From assembly GCF_029873635.1 (NCBI RefSeq), contig NC_080422.1:9517764-9581763 (forward strand): DNA of 64,000 bases. The letters are read 5' to 3'. The notes under the pieces are model-generated. The model was given only the letters and a program-made list of their open reading frames with translations, searched no databases and had not been told where the DNA came from. The position numbers and the translations under genes were made by a program. The stretch is from Malania oleifera (taxonomy: Eukaryota > Streptophyta > Magnoliopsida > Santalales > Ximeniaceae). Each line of letters begins with the position of its first letter. Positions within the stretch are counted from its first letter, which is position 1. Below, in pieces: positions 1 to 11,582 of the stretch.

Positions 1-34
1 CAGCAGCAAATACAAAACATCATTCTGATAACCA

Positions 35-81
<47 letters not shown>

Positions 82-1963
82 CAGAATTATCTATAAACCA
101 AAACACTGTGTTTATATACATCTCCCAAAAATAGTACGAAATATATCTCTAGGATCCCACATCAAAACTTCTGATCCTAGTCCAAACTTACCCTCCTAGC
201 GAGGTAACTCAACAGACTCAACGGCGGCCACGACCCGCCGGTCCTTTCGGGTTTCCTGAAAATTATTTAATGTTCGGGGGTGAGACACTTCTCAATAAGA
301 GAAAATAAATTAAATACAGTTGTGTGGTAACATGAACATTTAATGCAATAATACATATATAGTACATTTCATATATCTATAGACATTCATCATAACATAC
401 TGAATAATCATATACTTTCGTATTTTCTAATAAATCATACTGTTCATAAAATGTCTGTTATAGCTGATAATACTAAAAATATACCCAAAATGAATAGTTA
501 GCCGGTGTCGTGTATTACCCCCCATGACGGGTTGTGTAGCCCGAAGGCGGGACTTGACAATGGATGGCCGACCACTGTCGAGTCAAAAATGTCTGTAAGT
601 ACGATGGGCCCGCCACACCCTGGTCCGGACTACCAGGTGGACGTCTACAACTCTACACTGAAAGCCACATAGACTATCCATCTCCCACCTCCTTGTGGGG
701 TGGTTAGCACAAGTCTGAACATAGATATCTGATCAGTATAGCTATGGTACCGTGCTCTTGAAACTGAACTAAACTAACATTCGCGTTCCGATAACATATA
801 GTACATGATAATATAGCATTTAACATAAATGGATTGATAGCATTTCTATACTTTCATAAATATGGCCTTACGCCAAATATTTCGTAAATACGGCCTTGCA
901 CCGAATATTTCATAAACACGGCTTTACGCCAGAAACATATAACATACACAGCCTTGCGCCGGCTATCAATCACAACCTTGCACCGAACATTTCATAAATT
1001 TCATTTTGAATAAATAATTCATTTATCATGTACTTTAAAATCATAATGTACTACATTCTTTCATAATCTTTGAAAAACATGTTTTATTCATAAAATTGTC
1101 ATATCATAATATTTCCCACGTAAAGTAATATTCATGCCACACATTACTGTATAAAACCATACATTATATTCTAAAATCATAATTTTTGGCATCTCTTACA
1201 TATATATGCATTTCAACATAATAGCAGTATTTTCCCAAACATGCATTATTACCAATCTCTTCTTATATATTAGACATGCTTCCTGAAAATAAATTTTCTG
1301 ATAAATAATAATAATAATAATATAATTTGCACAAAAAATAACTGCTTTAGTTTATTCCCTTACCTGACCCTAAAAAGAAACCCCCTAAAAATTCCAGTCC
1401 TGCACTCGTAGGATTCCTCGTTCAACTCCTTGAAAACAATAACTCCCAGAACTTAACTTCAGTATTTTTCTATGAATATCATTTCCTATTACTATGAAAA
1501 GACCAAATTTGGTATAAAAAGTCTTACCTGAAACCAGGAATGAATTTCAACTCCGGCCTACCAACAATCCGCTCTGGTAGATTTGGAGAGAACTTCCCCA
1601 AGAGCGTCGTGGTGGCCTTATATTGTCGATTCGGCAAACATTGGAGCCGAAATTGAAGAGAGAGAAGGGAGAAACTGTAGGGAGTGGAGAGAGAGTGTGA
1701 GAATTTCTAATTTTTTCTGTGTAAAACAGAGTTTTTGCACTATTTATAGAGCCGAATTCATCGACGAGACACGTCACCTCGTCGACGAGTCCCTGAAGAG
1801 TTTCATTAATGAACCTTCACCCCTCATCGAAAAAATTCAGAATTGCCAAAACCCTCCTCAGTATTTTCTCATCGACGAGACATATTCTCGTCGACAAAGT
1901 TTGCTGCGCCCTCTTTCTATTCCCATTTTTCTCTCTCTTGATTATTATTTAAATACCATTACA
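1..1963 (-). mobile_element. LTR copy A (LTR retroelement family 1), left end outside window
   Basis: Non-coding repeat that matches LTR copies B (4401-8465) and C (6216-8170) along its length. On the minus strand it starts with TGTAATGG at 1963, runs through a U3-like part with repeated GTCGACGA motifs (about 1755-1900) and a TATA box (CTATAAATAG, about 1742-1751), then a CT-rich leader, and leaves the window at base 1. A short minisatellite with CGGCCTT..CGCC units lies at about 850-990. Ends of the TG..CA type and the match to TSD-proven copies B and C identify it as an LTR. Its own TSD cannot be checked. It is a fossil with no coding part in view. Confidence 0.75.
39..77. repeat. (AT)n microsatellite
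   Basis: Uninterrupted AT dinucleotide run inside LTR copy A, near its U5-side end. Copies B and C do not have it at the matching place, so it probably expanded after insertion. Confidence 0.95.
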
Positions 1964-1984
1964 GTACCCCTCTGCTCTGATACA
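1964..1984 (-). other. Primer-binding-site-like motif next to an LTR-type end
   Basis: On the minus strand this reads GTATCAGAGCAGAGGGGTAC. GTATCAGAGC is the core of the usual plant LTR-element primer binding site, complementary to initiator tRNA-Met. It lies just inside the start of the next LTR-like block (1985 onward, read on the minus strand) and directly abuts LTR copy A. The simplest reading is that copy A inserted into the leader of a different element. This is inference; only the motif is seen. Confidence 0.45.
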
Positions 1985-3590
1985 TTTGACAACCTGAAGG
2001 TCACAACTAAAGCATACCAGGGCACTCACCTTACTCAGTAAGTCCTCAAGTATTAGATTGATCTCGTACTCATACAGTTCAAACAAAGGTTTACCAGTGA
2101 AGGCCCCAAGGATAAGAAAATCTAACCGCCCATACAAGTAGGTTCCCTTTGCCCTAGTACGTTATGCAGCTACTGCCACATCTAAAGTTACTAGAGCACT
2201 CGCCTTTCTCAGCAAACTCTCAGGTGAAGAGTACGCCCCGCCCAATCATAACATGTTCTATGAGCATAGATACTTCTAATATCATAATACATTATTCTTT
2301 CTATCATTATTCAACCATTCACATTTGTTCATGCTCATAGCTTAACATTTTGTAATGTTTCACTTTACGTGACTCTTTCCCATTTACATCGTTCATATTT
2401 TACATTTTATTCCATTGTCATTTCATTCCATTTTCATTTCATTCATTCGTACAGCCGCTCTTTAGCCGTCATCAGTTAGTCCACATAGAAATGCACTAAA
2501 ATCTACTAACACGGCTCCTTTTAGCTGTCATTAGTTAGTCCACATAGAAATGCGCTAGAATCTGCTAACACGACTTTTTGCAGTCATACATTTACATGGT
2601 TGCATTAACATACACAAGCAGCACGGTTCATATCATATTTCATTTTCAATACTTTACTTAGCTTGCATCTCATACATTTGACATATATTTGCACAAAACT
2701 TACATTTACTCATGCCACACAATTTAACAATAAAATTCAAATATTACCTATTAAATAAGTCAACCAACATTTAACGTTTATATACTGAAAATACCTTTCA
2801 TTTCTTATATAATTATCTTGAAAATATTTTCCACGTTCATCAGTTCATTTTCGCATATACATATTTAATAAAACCCTAAACTCGGAAAAACATAATTTAA
2901 ATGGTTGGCATTTTAAACCAATACTAAAACATATATCATTTTCCATTAAATTCATAAAAATTTTGGTTTAATATATATTTTTCCCCTTACCAGGTTTCTT
3001 GAACTACGCCAACAAGGACCCTGAAAAATTCCTGCGGCGCTCACTCGAATCCTAAATCAAAAATCTTAATTCTATTAAATTAACCCTAAATAAAATATTA
3101 TTTTAATATTTCCTAGGCTCATAAATTTCAAATAAATAATTATACCCTCAAATATAACAAATTTACCTAGTTTCCCAAATCTCACTCTCGCTTTGGAGTG
3201 GAACCTAAAAAATCTCAATTGGAAATTTACTCATGCCAAAATGACGACAATCACGACTAGGACCCCGCTGTGGTGTCTGATCATCGATTTAATGGCATAT
3301 TTAAGGAGAAATTAAGGATTTAGAGAAAATATATCTTTTCCTAGGAGTGGTACCTACGCTGCTCTCACGATAAATCTGCTCCAGTAGAAATGTCGGTGGC
3401 GGAGTTAGAAACCCAACGGTACCTTTCGTTTTCCGATCGGCCGAATATCTGCTGAGAAACTGAGAAGAGAGAGAGAAGGAGACAGAAGAGAGTGATGAAG
3501 AATGGGAAACTGAGAGAGATGCAAAGAGGCGGCTGAAGATGAAGATGGAAATGGATTTCAAATAGAAATTCAATCCATCTTATTACATTT
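1985..3590 (-). mobile_element. Second LTR-like repeat block, family 2 (uncertain)
   Basis: Non-coding stretch with the same architecture as the family-1 LTRs but a different sequence. Near 2460-2580 there is a roughly 60-bp direct repeat (AGTTAGTCCACATAGAAATG twice). At 2990-3060 is a block like the family-1 CCT..GCGCTCACTCG region, and at 3440-3580 a GA/CT-rich stretch resembles a transcribed leader on the minus strand. The tRNA-Met-like primer site at 1964-1984 supports an LTR identity. The outer end near 3590 is not defined and no TSD was found. The open frame at 3301-3573 is low-complexity and not a gene. Confidence 0.4.
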
Positions 3591-4317
3591 AATATATATT
3601 CTTTTAATATTTTATATATATATATATATACATATATATATTTATATATCTTTATTTCAATTTTTTTTACTATTCCTTTTTATTTATTTATATCTTTAAT
3701 TAATTCAATAATAATTAATTAATTAATAATTAGTCTTAACCTTTTTTTCATACTATTTCTTTTTATTTATTTATTTAATACATTAATTTAATAATGTTTA
3801 ACTAATTAATTGATTAATAATTTTAATTAATTAATTTTTAAAAAAAAAATTTAAATCGTGGATATTAAAGTATCTTAATAGTAGGTTGTTAAAACATCTG
3901 AAGCTATAAATTTAATTTTTATTTTTTCAATAAATAACTAAAAAACTAACAATATGAATAAATAATTTTCATAATATGTTTATTCAGTGTACAAAAACGA
4001 ATATAAAGAACAAACAATACGAATCAAAACTAGGGCTACAAATAAGTCAAGCTATGGCTAGTAAGCTTGGTTTGTTTATTAAAAAATGAGTTCAAGTTTG
4101 ACTTGAGCATAAAGTTTTCTATTTGAGCTCGATTCGTTTCATATATAAAACTTAAACTGAAATCAACTAAAACTTATTTCACTTTAATAAACGAGTCAAG
4201 TTCAAGCGCAAGCTTGAACTCAAATTCAACTCGAGTGAACTCATTTTAAATTGATAAACGAATTAAGTTATCAAACTAATTAAATTAATTGATAATTAAT
4301 AAATTATCAATTAATTT
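3591..4317. other. AT-rich spacer with one terminus-like segment of a non-autonomous element
   Basis: 3600-3850 is almost pure A/T with (TA)n and AATTAATTA runs; nothing codes. 4028-4260 begins CTAGGGCTACAAATAAGTCA and continues with repeated CAAGCTTG / AACTCGAG words. This is the style of subterminal repeats seen at one end of non-autonomous hAT elements. No matching opposite end was found, so it is probably truncated. Confidence 0.4.
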
Positions 4318-4400
4318 AGGAAAAGTTTAGGCAAAAGAAGAAAAAATTGCATATGGTTTTTATATCTAAATAAAGTTTATGATAGAGTAACTAGGGAAGT
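4318..4400 (+). mobile_element. RTE-type LINE reverse transcriptase fragment, left half (interrupted by LTR B)
   Basis: Translation gives EKFRQKKKKLHMVFI..K..YDRVTREV. This matches the RTE copy on the minus strand at 57516-59453 (EKFREKKRDLHMIF..EKAYDRIPREV). The match breaks exactly at the LTR insertion and resumes at 8471 with LW. In-frame stops replace part of the palm-domain segment, so it is dead. It gives independent proof of where the LTR went in. Confidence 0.75.
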
Positions 4401-6215
4401 TGTGACGACTTGCTTAATTTCCACATTTTTTTTCATAATATAATAAAATCAATATCACAAAACTCAGCAGATCATAATCCACCTGAACCCGTGGGTACTA
4501 GGGATACATTAGAACACATAACGGAAGCCTAAACAACAGGAAACATACAATCATAATATCATAAGTACAAAATCATCTAACACAATACCAGAGTTACTAT
4601 ATCCACTATATTTATATACACACAGTACACAACCCAAAAGATGTCTTAGGGTCATTTCCACAAAATACATCCGACCTTATCAAAACACTTACCCTTCTGG
4701 AAGGCTAGATCAATTGTACTAGATCAGTGGGGCTTTACCTGCTCTTCTATCAGGGGCTCCCGAAATGTTTATAAAGTTCGGGGTGAGACACCTCTCAGTA
4801 AGGGAAATAAACTAAGACTACTGTCTGGCAATATGAGCATTTCCGTGTTCTATATAAAATCATACATAAACATATCAGTATAACTATCTATATCATATCT
4901 GGGAAACATATATTTTCAAATCATTGCAGAACATACATGATTTTCATAAATATAATTCATCTCGTATAACATAATATGAAAACAATCCTGGTAGGTTAGC
5001 TAGCTGTTGTCATGTATTACCCCCACATGACTGGGTTGTGTGGCCTGAAGGCGTGACCTAATAATGGTTGGCCGACTACTGTCAAGTCAAGAGTACAGTC
5101 TGTAAGTTTGATGGGTCTGCCAGACCTGGTCCATACACCAGGAGTGCTCACACACTTCTTAAAAACCACATCGACTATCCAATCTCACACCACTTTGTAT
5201 AGCGGCGTTAACATAAATATCATGATCATGATGACCATTGACACATAGCAACGGTACTGTGCAAGTGCTAACCTAGACCAAGCCAACTAGATTCTGATAT
5301 CATATAACATATACTGAAACTATGATACATGGATATTTCATATCATTAATTATAAAATCAATCATATCATTTTGCATGTATACGTATATCATGAAAATCA
5401 TCGGCTTATATGCTAGTATTTCACATTTTACCATAGTTTGGCCCGTACGCCGGTAAATCATATCCGTAGCTCAGCCTGTACGCAGGCAAATCACATCCAT
5501 AGCTCCGCTCGTACGCCTGTAAATCATATCCATAGCTCGGCCCATACGCCGGCAAATCATATTAAAATCTAGGCCCGTACGCCGATTTTCCATTATAAAA
5601 TACTTGTCAATAACACATTCCCAGAAAACAGTATTTCATAACAATTTCTACTCATGCCACACTAAACAGGTTTTTCGCATATTTAACATACCATCATTTT
5701 TAACAGTATTTTTCCAAATATAAATCATATATAAATATATTTATTTTCCTGAAATCAAATGCTATACAAAATTTTCATAAAACTCTAGCTTAGTTTATCC
5801 CCTTACCTGAGTCCTAAAAAGCCCCTAAAAGAAATACTCATGCACCTGCAGGGTTCCTTACTCAACACCCTAGAAACAACATTCCCCATAACTAAAGTTC
5901 AGTATTTCTACACGTATTACACTTTCTACAACTGTCAAATAACCAAATACTGAGTAGAAAACCTTACCCTGGATTTGGGATGGTTTCCAACTCAGCCCCA
6001 CCGACGATTTGCTCCGGCAGACTTGCAGAGAACTTTTCTAGGAGCGTCGTGATGGCTTCAGATTGTCAAACCGGCGAGAATCCAGCCCGAGATAGTAGAG
6101 AGAAGGTAAGAGGGGCATAGAGAAGAGAGAGAATGTGAGAATTTCTGAATTTTGTGCATTTAGACGAAGTTTTAGGCTATTTATACTAGGAGATTTGTCG
6201 ACGAGCCACGTCATC

Positions 6216-8170
6216 TATGACAACCGAATAAAAATGATATTTAAAATAATAGAGAGAAAGGAGAATTATCAGAGGCCTCGTCGACGAACACAGAGGATTC
6301 ATCGACGAGGGCATAAGAGGGCCTCGTCAACGAAGCCAAATTTCATTGACGAGGAAATACTGAGAGAGATTTTTGAGCAGAATAAATTTCGTCGATAAGG
6401 AGTGGATTTCGTCAACGAAATTATTGAAGGACTTGCCGACGAGATGACGTGGCTCATCGATGAATCCAGCCCTATAAATATCAAAAATCTGGATTTTAAC
6501 TTCAAAATTAAGCAAACTCTCTCCCTCTCTCTCCTCCCTACGACTCCCTCTCCTTCTTTCTTGGATTTTGGGCCGAATTTACGCTAGTTCAACAATCTGA
6601 AGCCACCACGACACTCTTGGGGAAGTTCTCTCCAAATTTTCCAGAGCGGATCGTTGGTGAAAATAAGTTGAAAATCATCCCTAAGTTGAGGTAAGGCTTT
6701 TTAAGCCAAATTTGGTCTTGCGGTAGTTATAGGAAATGATATACACGTGGAAATACTGAAGTTTAATATTGAGAGTTTTCATTTTCAAGGTATTGATAAG
6801 GAAATTCTACGGGTGTTAGACCAGGATATTTTAGGGGCGTTCTCAGTAGTCAGGTAAGCGAATAAACTAAAACAGTTATTTTCCACACGTATTATTATTA
6901 TTATCAGCAAAGTAATTTTCAAGGAATATGTATTATATTTCAATATATTTGAGAAAATGTATGTTATTGGGAAAATACTGCTATTATACAGGAATGTAAT
7001 TTTAGAATGAAACATACGTATTTACTCAGCTTTGTGTGGCATGAATATTATTTTTCATGAAATGTATTATGTTACGACAATTTTACGAATAAGCATGTTT
7101 TCAGGAATTACGTAATAATGCAGCATATGATGATTTTGAAATACATGATAATTGATTTATATTTAGAATGTTATATATGAAATGTTCAGCACGAGGACGT
7201 AATTATGAAATGTTCGGCACGAGGCCGTAATTATGAAATGTTCGGCACGAGGCCATAATTATGAAATGTTCAGTGCGAGGCCGTATTTATGAAATTATGA
7301 AAGATGCTATAATATCATATATTATATGTTATCAGAACCCAGATGTTAGTTTAGTTTAGTTTTAGGAGCTCGGTACCATAGCTATATAGATCAGATATCT
7401 ATGTTCAGACTTGTGCTAACCACCCCACGAGGGGGTGGGAGATGGATAGTCGATGTGGCTTTCAGTGTAGAGTTGTAGACGTCCACCTGGCAGTCCGAAC
7501 CAGGGTGCTGCGGGCCCATCATACTTACAGACATTTTTGACTCGACGTTGGTCGGCCAGCCATTGTCGGGTCCCGCCTTCGGGTTACACAACCCATCATG
7601 GGAGGTAATACATGACATTACCTTGCTATTCATCCTAGGTATGTTTTCAGTATTATCAGATATAACAGACGATTTATGAATGATATGAGTTACTAGAAAA
7701 TATGAAAGTATATGATGATTCAGTATGTTATGACGAATGTTTATAGATATTTGAAATGTATTGTATATGTATAACTGCATTAAATGTTCATATTGCCACA
7801 TAGCTGTATTTAGTTTATTTTCCCTTACTGAGAAGTGTCTCACCCCCAAACTTAATATATTTTTTTAGGAGACCCTGAGAGACCTGCGAGTCGTGGCCAC
7901 ACAGCTGTAAGATTTTGTTCTAGGATCAGGATTATTTTGTTGTGAGGTCCTAGTTGTATTTGGAACGTTATGAGAGATTGAAAATATATGTATGCTATTT
8001 TGGTGTAAATAAACTCTGATATTATGTTTTATGGTTGGATGATTAAGATTTTATACTAACTGTTGCTTAGATTTCCACTGTGATTGAAAGGTGTCCCCGT
8101 TACCCACGAGTTCGGGTTGATATTGTTATTATTTATGTTTATTATGTGATAAGTTAAGGGGGACGTTACA
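6216..8170 (+). mobile_element. Solo LTR copy C nested inside copy B
   Basis: Full-length family-1 LTR (about 1,955 bp) on the plus strand, opposite to its host LTR, so 4401-8170 looks like a large imperfect inverted repeat. It is flanked by a 5-bp TSD, TCATC, at 6211-6215 and 8171-8175. Its U3 start (GACAACCGAATAA) matches the U3 terminus of copy B at 8465 read in reverse. Order: U3 with GTCGACGA repeats (6275-6460), TATA box CCTATAAATA (6472-6481), CT-rich leader, a 31-bp minisatellite at 7187-7285, and a GACGTTACA end at 8170. Younger than B by position. Fossil, no coding part. Confidence 0.85.
7187..7285 (+). repeat. 31-bp minisatellite inside LTR copy C
   Basis: Three to four copies of a unit like GAAATGTTCGGCACGAGGCC. 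Copies A and B have a minisatellite at the matching place but with different unit sequences, so the site re-expands independently in each copy. Confidence 0.85.
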
Positions 8171-8470
8171 TCATCTCATCGACGAGTCTTGTAGAAAGTT
8201 CGTCAACGAACTTGAACCTTCGTCGACGAATTTCAGGCTTCCAAAAATCCTCTTTCGGTATCTTATTGTCGACGAAACGGAACTTCGTCGACGAGATCCT
8301 GAAGCATCTTCGTCAACGAAACCCCTGTGTTCGTCGTCGAAGCCTAGAAAATTCCTTAGGATTATCCCATCCAAAATGCAACGTCGTCAACTGCCTCCTT
8401 CTGTTCCTGTTTCCATTTCCCTTTCTTCTTATTATTTAAATACCATTATTCTTCGGGTCATTACAGAAGT

Positions 8471-8550
8471 GCTTTGGTACGTGAGTATTAAAAAAGAAGT
8501 GAGTTTGCAATAGATATATGAATGTCACTAAGGGTATTTATGATAAAAAA
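8471..8550 (+). mobile_element. RTE-type LINE fragment, right half
   Basis: Continuation of 4318-4400 after the nested LTRs: LWYVSIKKEV.. lines up with LWWVLEKKGV of the RTE copy at 58410-59279, followed by a decayed stretch. The family reading REVLW is split between REV and LW by the LTR. Confidence 0.65.
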
Positions 8551-8574
8551 TATTATTACCTTATCTTTGGAGAG

Positions 8575-8690
8575 ACCTCGAATTTGAATATGAATTTGCT
8601 TTGGATTTAAATAAAATGTAATGAAAAATTATATTAAAAATTATTCAAATACATCCAAATCCAAATTTAAGATCTAAAATTTTTTTAACA
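8575..8690 (+). repeat. Dispersed ~110-bp AT-rich repeat, copy 1
   Basis: Pattern GAATTTG..TTTGGATTTAAATAAAATGTAAT..TTATATTAAAAATTATTCAAAT..ATCCAAATCCAAAT. Related copies lie near 26560-26680 (intron of the AAA ATPase gene), 34500-34612, 37558-37672 and 38545-38650. It may be a short MITE; its ends are not fixed. Confidence 0.6.
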
Positions 8691-8880
8691 AAATAAAGAC
8701 ACTCTAAAATCTATATACTCAAAAATTTAAAAGCTATAAGAGAGTTTAATGATCATAATAGAGTTATAAGATAACTAAACTTAGTGAAATTAAATCTTGA
8801 TTACTAGAAGTAACACATATCACTTATACATACAATTTTATTTTACGTAGGTCTTTTTTATTTCCTGAGCACCGATCTAA
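8690..8880. other. AT-rich spacer, nothing recognised
   Basis: Left flank of the MULE relic. No terminal inverted repeat of the MULE could be recognised here. Confidence 0.5.
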
Positions 8881-10794
8881 ATGACAGGAAGCTTAAACAG
8901 TACTCTGGTGACGGTATTGTTGTATATAGGGGTACATCATAACCGAAGCAGATGGTGTTAGTTATAGTAGTCTACCAGTTCGACCAATTCGAATTGGTCA
9001 TAGGTGTAAATTAAATAAATTATATACAAAGATATATAAATATTTGCATATTGATCTAGATCACTATGCATTGCAGGTGACCACAAGATACCCTTTGCGA
9101 GGGTTCAATAATACAGTCTTCTATAAGGCTGTTCCCATATTTGATGATTATGGTTGCGCATTGTGTTGGACATACACTACGTAGGTGAGACATATTTAAC
9201 AATGCAATTATATGTCGAAACCATTCCTCAAATGGGTGTAATCGTGGCTAGGCAGCCAGAGGCGCCTACCGAGCATTTGGATGAAGTCGAGGAAGACACC
9301 CAACAAACACGTCATCTTGATGTGAGTGTGGAGGTTGGTGGGATGCCTAGTGTCTATTTTAACGAATATTTAGGATGATCATTTGAGCCGCCGACATACG
9401 AAGCACCTGTTCCTGACACGTATCCGCAAGGAGGTTGTGAAGAAGTCCTAACAGAGGGTCCATCATCGTTGTTCACCATTGCGAACGACGCATTGGATAA
9501 GGGCATGAACATTACGAACGATGTTCATCTTGAAGATGAAAACACATATGAGCAGGAAATAGGTGAAGGGTTAAATGAAACCCACGATGATGTGAACCCA
9601 CCCTCAATCATATATGTGGACGGGACACACTTGTACAGTAAGTACAAGAGCAAACTCCTAATTGCGACGTGCCTGGATGCAAATAGGCAAATATTTCCCC
9701 TTGCATTCGCTATTGTGCAAGAGGAAAGCTTGGACACATGGAATTGGTTTCTGTGTTGTCTTCGTTCCATTACCAACAGGGACGACATTTGCCTTATATC
9801 AAATCGGCATTCAGAAATTCTCGCTGCAGTACAGCACAATCCTGATTAGCAACCACCAAGTGCTCACCACCAATTATGCCTTCGACATGTGGTGAGCAAC
9901 TTTAATACGAAAGTATGGAGTGTCAATCTTAAGCGAATGGCTGAGTGAGCAGGAAGAGAGCATCGGGTGAGAAAATTTGACATGTGGATGGAGAGGATAT
10001 TCGATGAGGGTGGGGAGCCAGCGAAGTCATTCTTCGATCAGATCCCTCCTCATATCTGGACTCAGTGCCACAACGGTGGAAAAAGGTATGGGAACATGAC
10101 CACTAACCTTGTCGAATGTTTCAATGCCATCCTAAAAGGCACTTGTAGCCTTCCTATAACAGCCCTTGTGCAACTAACATTTTATCGCGTTACACATTAT
10201 TTCAATAGACGACGGGAGGCAGCTCGTAACACAATATATGGAGGAAATGCAGTTACTCCGCACATATTGCTAGCAATGGAAAGAAGGAAGTTGAAGGCGA
10301 CCGGACATCGAGTCACGACGTTCAACTGGTCGAGGGGTAGTTTTAACATCACAACTGCACAGTTGGGGCCACATAAAGGGAATAACATCCAAACTTTGAG
10401 CATCCAGAGATGCGAATGCTCTTGCGGGAAGTGGAAAGCTTTACACTTTCCCTGCTCCCACCTTCTCGCCACCTATGCAGAGACATGGCTAAATGAAAAC
10501 CCGTATGTTGAGTCATGTTGGACCACTGCCAACCACTATGCGACATATGCTATGGATTTTCATCCGATTATGCACTAGGCATATTGGTCAGCATCCTCGT
10601 TGCCGAATTTGCAGGCAAATCTTGCATATGCTCGACATAAAGGTCGGCCTAGGAGCTCACGTATACACAACGAGATGGACGCATGGGAAGGTAGGAAGAA
10701 TATCACGTGCAACATATGTCATCAAGAAGGACATAACCGCACGAGGTGTCCGAGAAGGACACAACCCGGGGATGCAGCGGGACCTTCGCACTGA
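8880..10794 (+). pseudogene. MULE (Mutator-like) mudrA-type transposase, decayed
   Basis: Remnant of the DDE transposase that would cut and reinsert the MULE. Seen in order: an N-terminal stretch (VSYSSLPVRPI.. and HYALQVTTRYPL..VFYKAVPIFDD, about 8950-9150, in broken frames); YLTMQLYVETIPQ (9190-9230); the catalytic-core part PPSIIYVDGTHLYSKYK..LLIATCLDANRQIFPLAFAIV (9598-9720) and DDICLISNRH (9781-9811), where the family has an acidic residue (ISDRH); LCLRHVVSNFN (9870-9900); the C-terminal third with the SWIM zinc finger CECSCGKW..PCSH (10412-10460); and a CCHC knuckle CNICHQEGHNRTRC (10708-10750). Many codons between the N-terminal part and the DDE core are missing, and stops and frameshifts separate the pieces, so it is non-functional. 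It lies 365 bp (not counting the hAT insertion) before a plant-mobile-domain gene on the same strand, which suggests one two-gene element. Confidence 0.88.
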
Positions 10795-11299
10795 CCTATC
10801 ACTTATAGGTTAATGTAGAGTCCTATTATTACCTTTAATTTCCATAAAAAGGGCAAAAGAATGATTTGAGGTGCTGCCATATGTCCACAGTTCATGCCTT
10901 CTTACATCCCATATATTGACCCCATTTAGAAAAAAAAAAATATTCTGAATGTTCCAAAGAGCCCTTGTGATTAAGGCTATGTTCAAAGGATAATAAATTC
11001 CTTTAGAATCACAGTATGGATAGTCCATAATCTAAAGCTCAATAATCTCTTTGAGTTCCCTCATGTCCCTATTACTGTTATAGTGACTATTTAATAGGGG
11101 TGTACACGGTTCGGTTCGGTTCGGTTTTTGCCAAAACCGCCAACCGAACCGAACCGAACTCCTCGGTTTTCAAAATGACTGAATCAAAACCAAACCGTAT
11201 ACCATCGGTTTATGAACAAACCAAACCGTGAACTTTGCGGTTCGGTTCGGTTATTTTCGATTTTACCGAATTTTGAACTATCAAAAGAATATTAATACT

Positions 11300-11582
11300 T
11301 GAGCCTGGGAGCCACAGCCCATTACGGCATTACAGAACTCCTGGGCCAAGGCTTTAATTGCAAAGCCCAAACCATGAGACATGTTAAAAAGCGGATCCAT
11401 ACAAAATATATAAGGTGGGATCCTAGTTCACTTCCCATTTCCAACTGATGTGGGATGGCTAACAATTAGCATGTGGTTCCTGCAGCTGCATGTGCCTTCG
11501 CAAATCTGCTTGCCCTCTTTGCAGTTCACCAGTGGCCACCGGCCTCTCTCTCTCTCTCGCAAACACACACACACAAACAGAG
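11300..11582 (+). promoter_or_regulatory. Captured promoter and 5' leader of a ribosomal protein gene
   Basis: Inside the hAT element, directly ahead of the RPS17 fragment. It holds several site II-type words (CTGGGCC at 11341-11347; AGCCCA at about 11316 and 11365, the reverse form of TGGGCT), a TATA box (AAATATATAAGG, about 11404-11415) and a CT-then-CA-rich leader (11545-11578) ending just before an ATG at 11583. Site II elements are typical of plant ribosomal protein promoters. Their presence shows that genomic DNA, not an mRNA copy, was captured. Confidence 0.65.

Larger units (their letters stand above)
4401..8465 (-). mobile_element. Solo LTR copy B, interrupted by solo LTR copy C
   Basis: LTR of family 1 on the minus strand, in two parts: 4401-6215 and 8176-8465 (about 2.1 kb together). 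It starts TGTGACG and ends GTCATTACA in plus-strand terms, and is flanked by a perfect 5-bp TSD, GAAGT, at 4396-4400 and 8466-8470. No internal region remains, so it is a solo LTR left by recombination between two LTRs. It carries GTCGACGA repeats in U3 (8180-8340 and about 6195-6205) and a minisatellite of CGTACGCCGG-type units (about 5430-5590). It splits an RTE LINE fragment. Fossil. Confidence 0.85.

Noticed and set aside
3301-3573. 90-aa open frame on the minus strand
   Set aside because: Ser/Phe-rich translation of a GA/CT-rich leader in an LTR-like block; no domain.
7391-7849. 152-aa open frame on the minus strand
   Set aside because: Lies wholly within non-coding LTR copy C; matching stretches in copies A and B are not open.
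4401-8170. A single 3.8-kb foldback (inverted repeat) element
   Set aside because: Two separate 5-bp TSDs and the resuming LTR sequence at 8176-8465 show two nested insertions in opposite orientation.
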